Both the position numbers and the translations under genes were made by a program. Source: Agelas oroides (lineage: Eukaryota; Porifera; Demospongiae; Agelasida; Agelasidae). From it: a stretch of DNA of 64,000 nucleotides. Positions 63,435 through 64,000 of the stretch are shown here, in pieces. Numbering within the stretch: the stretch's first letter is position 1; every line of letters starts with the position of its first letter. Under the pieces are notes generated by a model. The model did not search any database. It saw only the letters and a list, made by a program, of their open reading frames with translations, and had not been told where the DNA came from. Where the stretch lies: NCBI GenBank assembly GCA_949130485.1, contig OX422194.1:5592699-5656698 (forward strand). The letters are read 5' to 3'.

Positions 63435-64000
63435 TTAGTTACTGTTTTTGGGAGATATGCTCAAAAAATACTGGTCTTCAGGGGAGTACCCTTTCCGGTC
63501 CTCGCATGACCACGGGTTTCGGTCCCTTTGAACTCCCGACCCGTGGCCTACTACAGAAAGGGCGGGACCACTCCCCGCCTAAGGTTTGCTTTGAGGAGCC
63601 CAGCTTTTGGTTGGCACATAGTGCTATGGGCAGTCACAGTGCTATAAATATTCTAATTACTAAACAAATTGGGGGTGGGGCTCAATGGATGGAGTTATCA
63701 TATTAACTTATAATAACTAGGGGGATGGGCGAACGGTTAACGTACGGGATTCTGGCTCGCTATCGTGTCGTCTTGGTGGAACGTCTGGGAGGCTTGTTCT
63801 TCGCTGGTAGGCGCTTCCTGTACCGAAGATAATTCGGGTCTGTACTGCGGCGACCATCTCACGGTGAGTATTATTAGTTGTTTGTGTGTGATACTCGGTC
63901 GACGGGCTTTAAATGGGAGCGTGCTTCTCTTAGTAACGGCGTACCTATCCTAGTAACGGCATTGTTACGCTAGTTATGGCGTGTGCTTTACTATAGTAAC
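63435..64000. other. No gene; CpG-rich, possible repeat edge
   Basis: 63486-63570 is GC-rich with inverted ACGGGT/ACCCGT motifs. 63721 onward (GGGGGATGGGCGAACGGTTA) has a weak tRNA box-A look but no box B. The last 60 bases contain three copies of TAGTAACGGC-like sequence. Confidence 0.45.

Noticed and set aside
63721-63800. Possible tRNA-derived SINE head (GGGCGAACGGTTAACG)
   Set aside because: It resembles a box A only; no GGTTCGAAT-type box B follows at the right distance and no cloverleaf can be folded.
1-64000. Retrovirus-like, LTR-type or Polinton-type fossils
   Set aside because: I looked for protease, integrase, envelope, capsid and protein-primed polymerase signatures and for long terminal direct repeats, and saw none convincing. 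The only reverse transcriptase sequences are LINE-type.

Overview
The window looks like genomic DNA of an early-branching animal, most likely a demosponge. The host genes are multi-exon cell-surface receptors built from fibronectin type III (FN3) domains, nearly every FN3 exon bounded by phase-1 introns, with the cysteine-containing FN3 type (a Cys in the middle of the domain and a Tyr-Asn-Cys near the F strand) that is common in sponge proteins. Introns have canonical GT/AG ends, there are no operons, tRNA or rRNA genes, and the DNA between exons is packed with short inverted-repeat transposons. The species cannot be fixed from sequence alone, and a cnidarian is not strictly excluded.

Layout. 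Gene A (+ strand, 5' end outside the window) runs from 1592 to its stop at 16788: six FN3 domains, a short linker, a SEA-like cysteine-rich module, one transmembrane helix and a cytoplasmic tail with an NPxY motif. Gene B (+ strand) starts with a signal-peptide exon at 20850 and continues past the right end. Its FN3 exons lie at 47162, 50895 (damaged), 55624, 56020, 58054 (truncated), 60400 (half domain) and 62296, followed by a transmembrane exon at 62738. The right half of gene B and the left half of gene A are tandem duplicates: about 283-11941 pairs with about 51137-62600, introns included. The FN3 domain shared by 11627-11941 and 62296-62670 carries a four-arginine, furin-like site in both copies. 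After that domain the two genes use different membrane-proximal parts: FN3 plus SEA-like in A, a Thr-rich stalk in B.

The 26-kb first intron of gene B (20914-47161) is a transposon graveyard. It holds a Jockey/CR1-group LINE (24870-26290), a head-to-head pair of TTAA-bounded elements (30761-32768), a TA-bounded element carrying a HIRAN-like ORF (32991-33758), a pogo/Tigger-like transposase with an expanded 33-bp minisatellite (42660-45270), an STPR-repeat ORF inside GCGAGC-ended DNA (45292-46295), and a possible small three-exon nested gene (34302-35363). The intron of gene A at 11942-15178 has a tyrosine-recombinase-like (Crypton/DUF3504-type) remnant on the minus strand.

Because the gene duplication includes introns, each copy serves as the empty-site control for insertions in the other. 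This gives a relative timetable for the mobile elements and directly confirms a TA target duplication for one family (5163-5565). No retrovirus-like, Polinton-like or toxin fossils were recognised.
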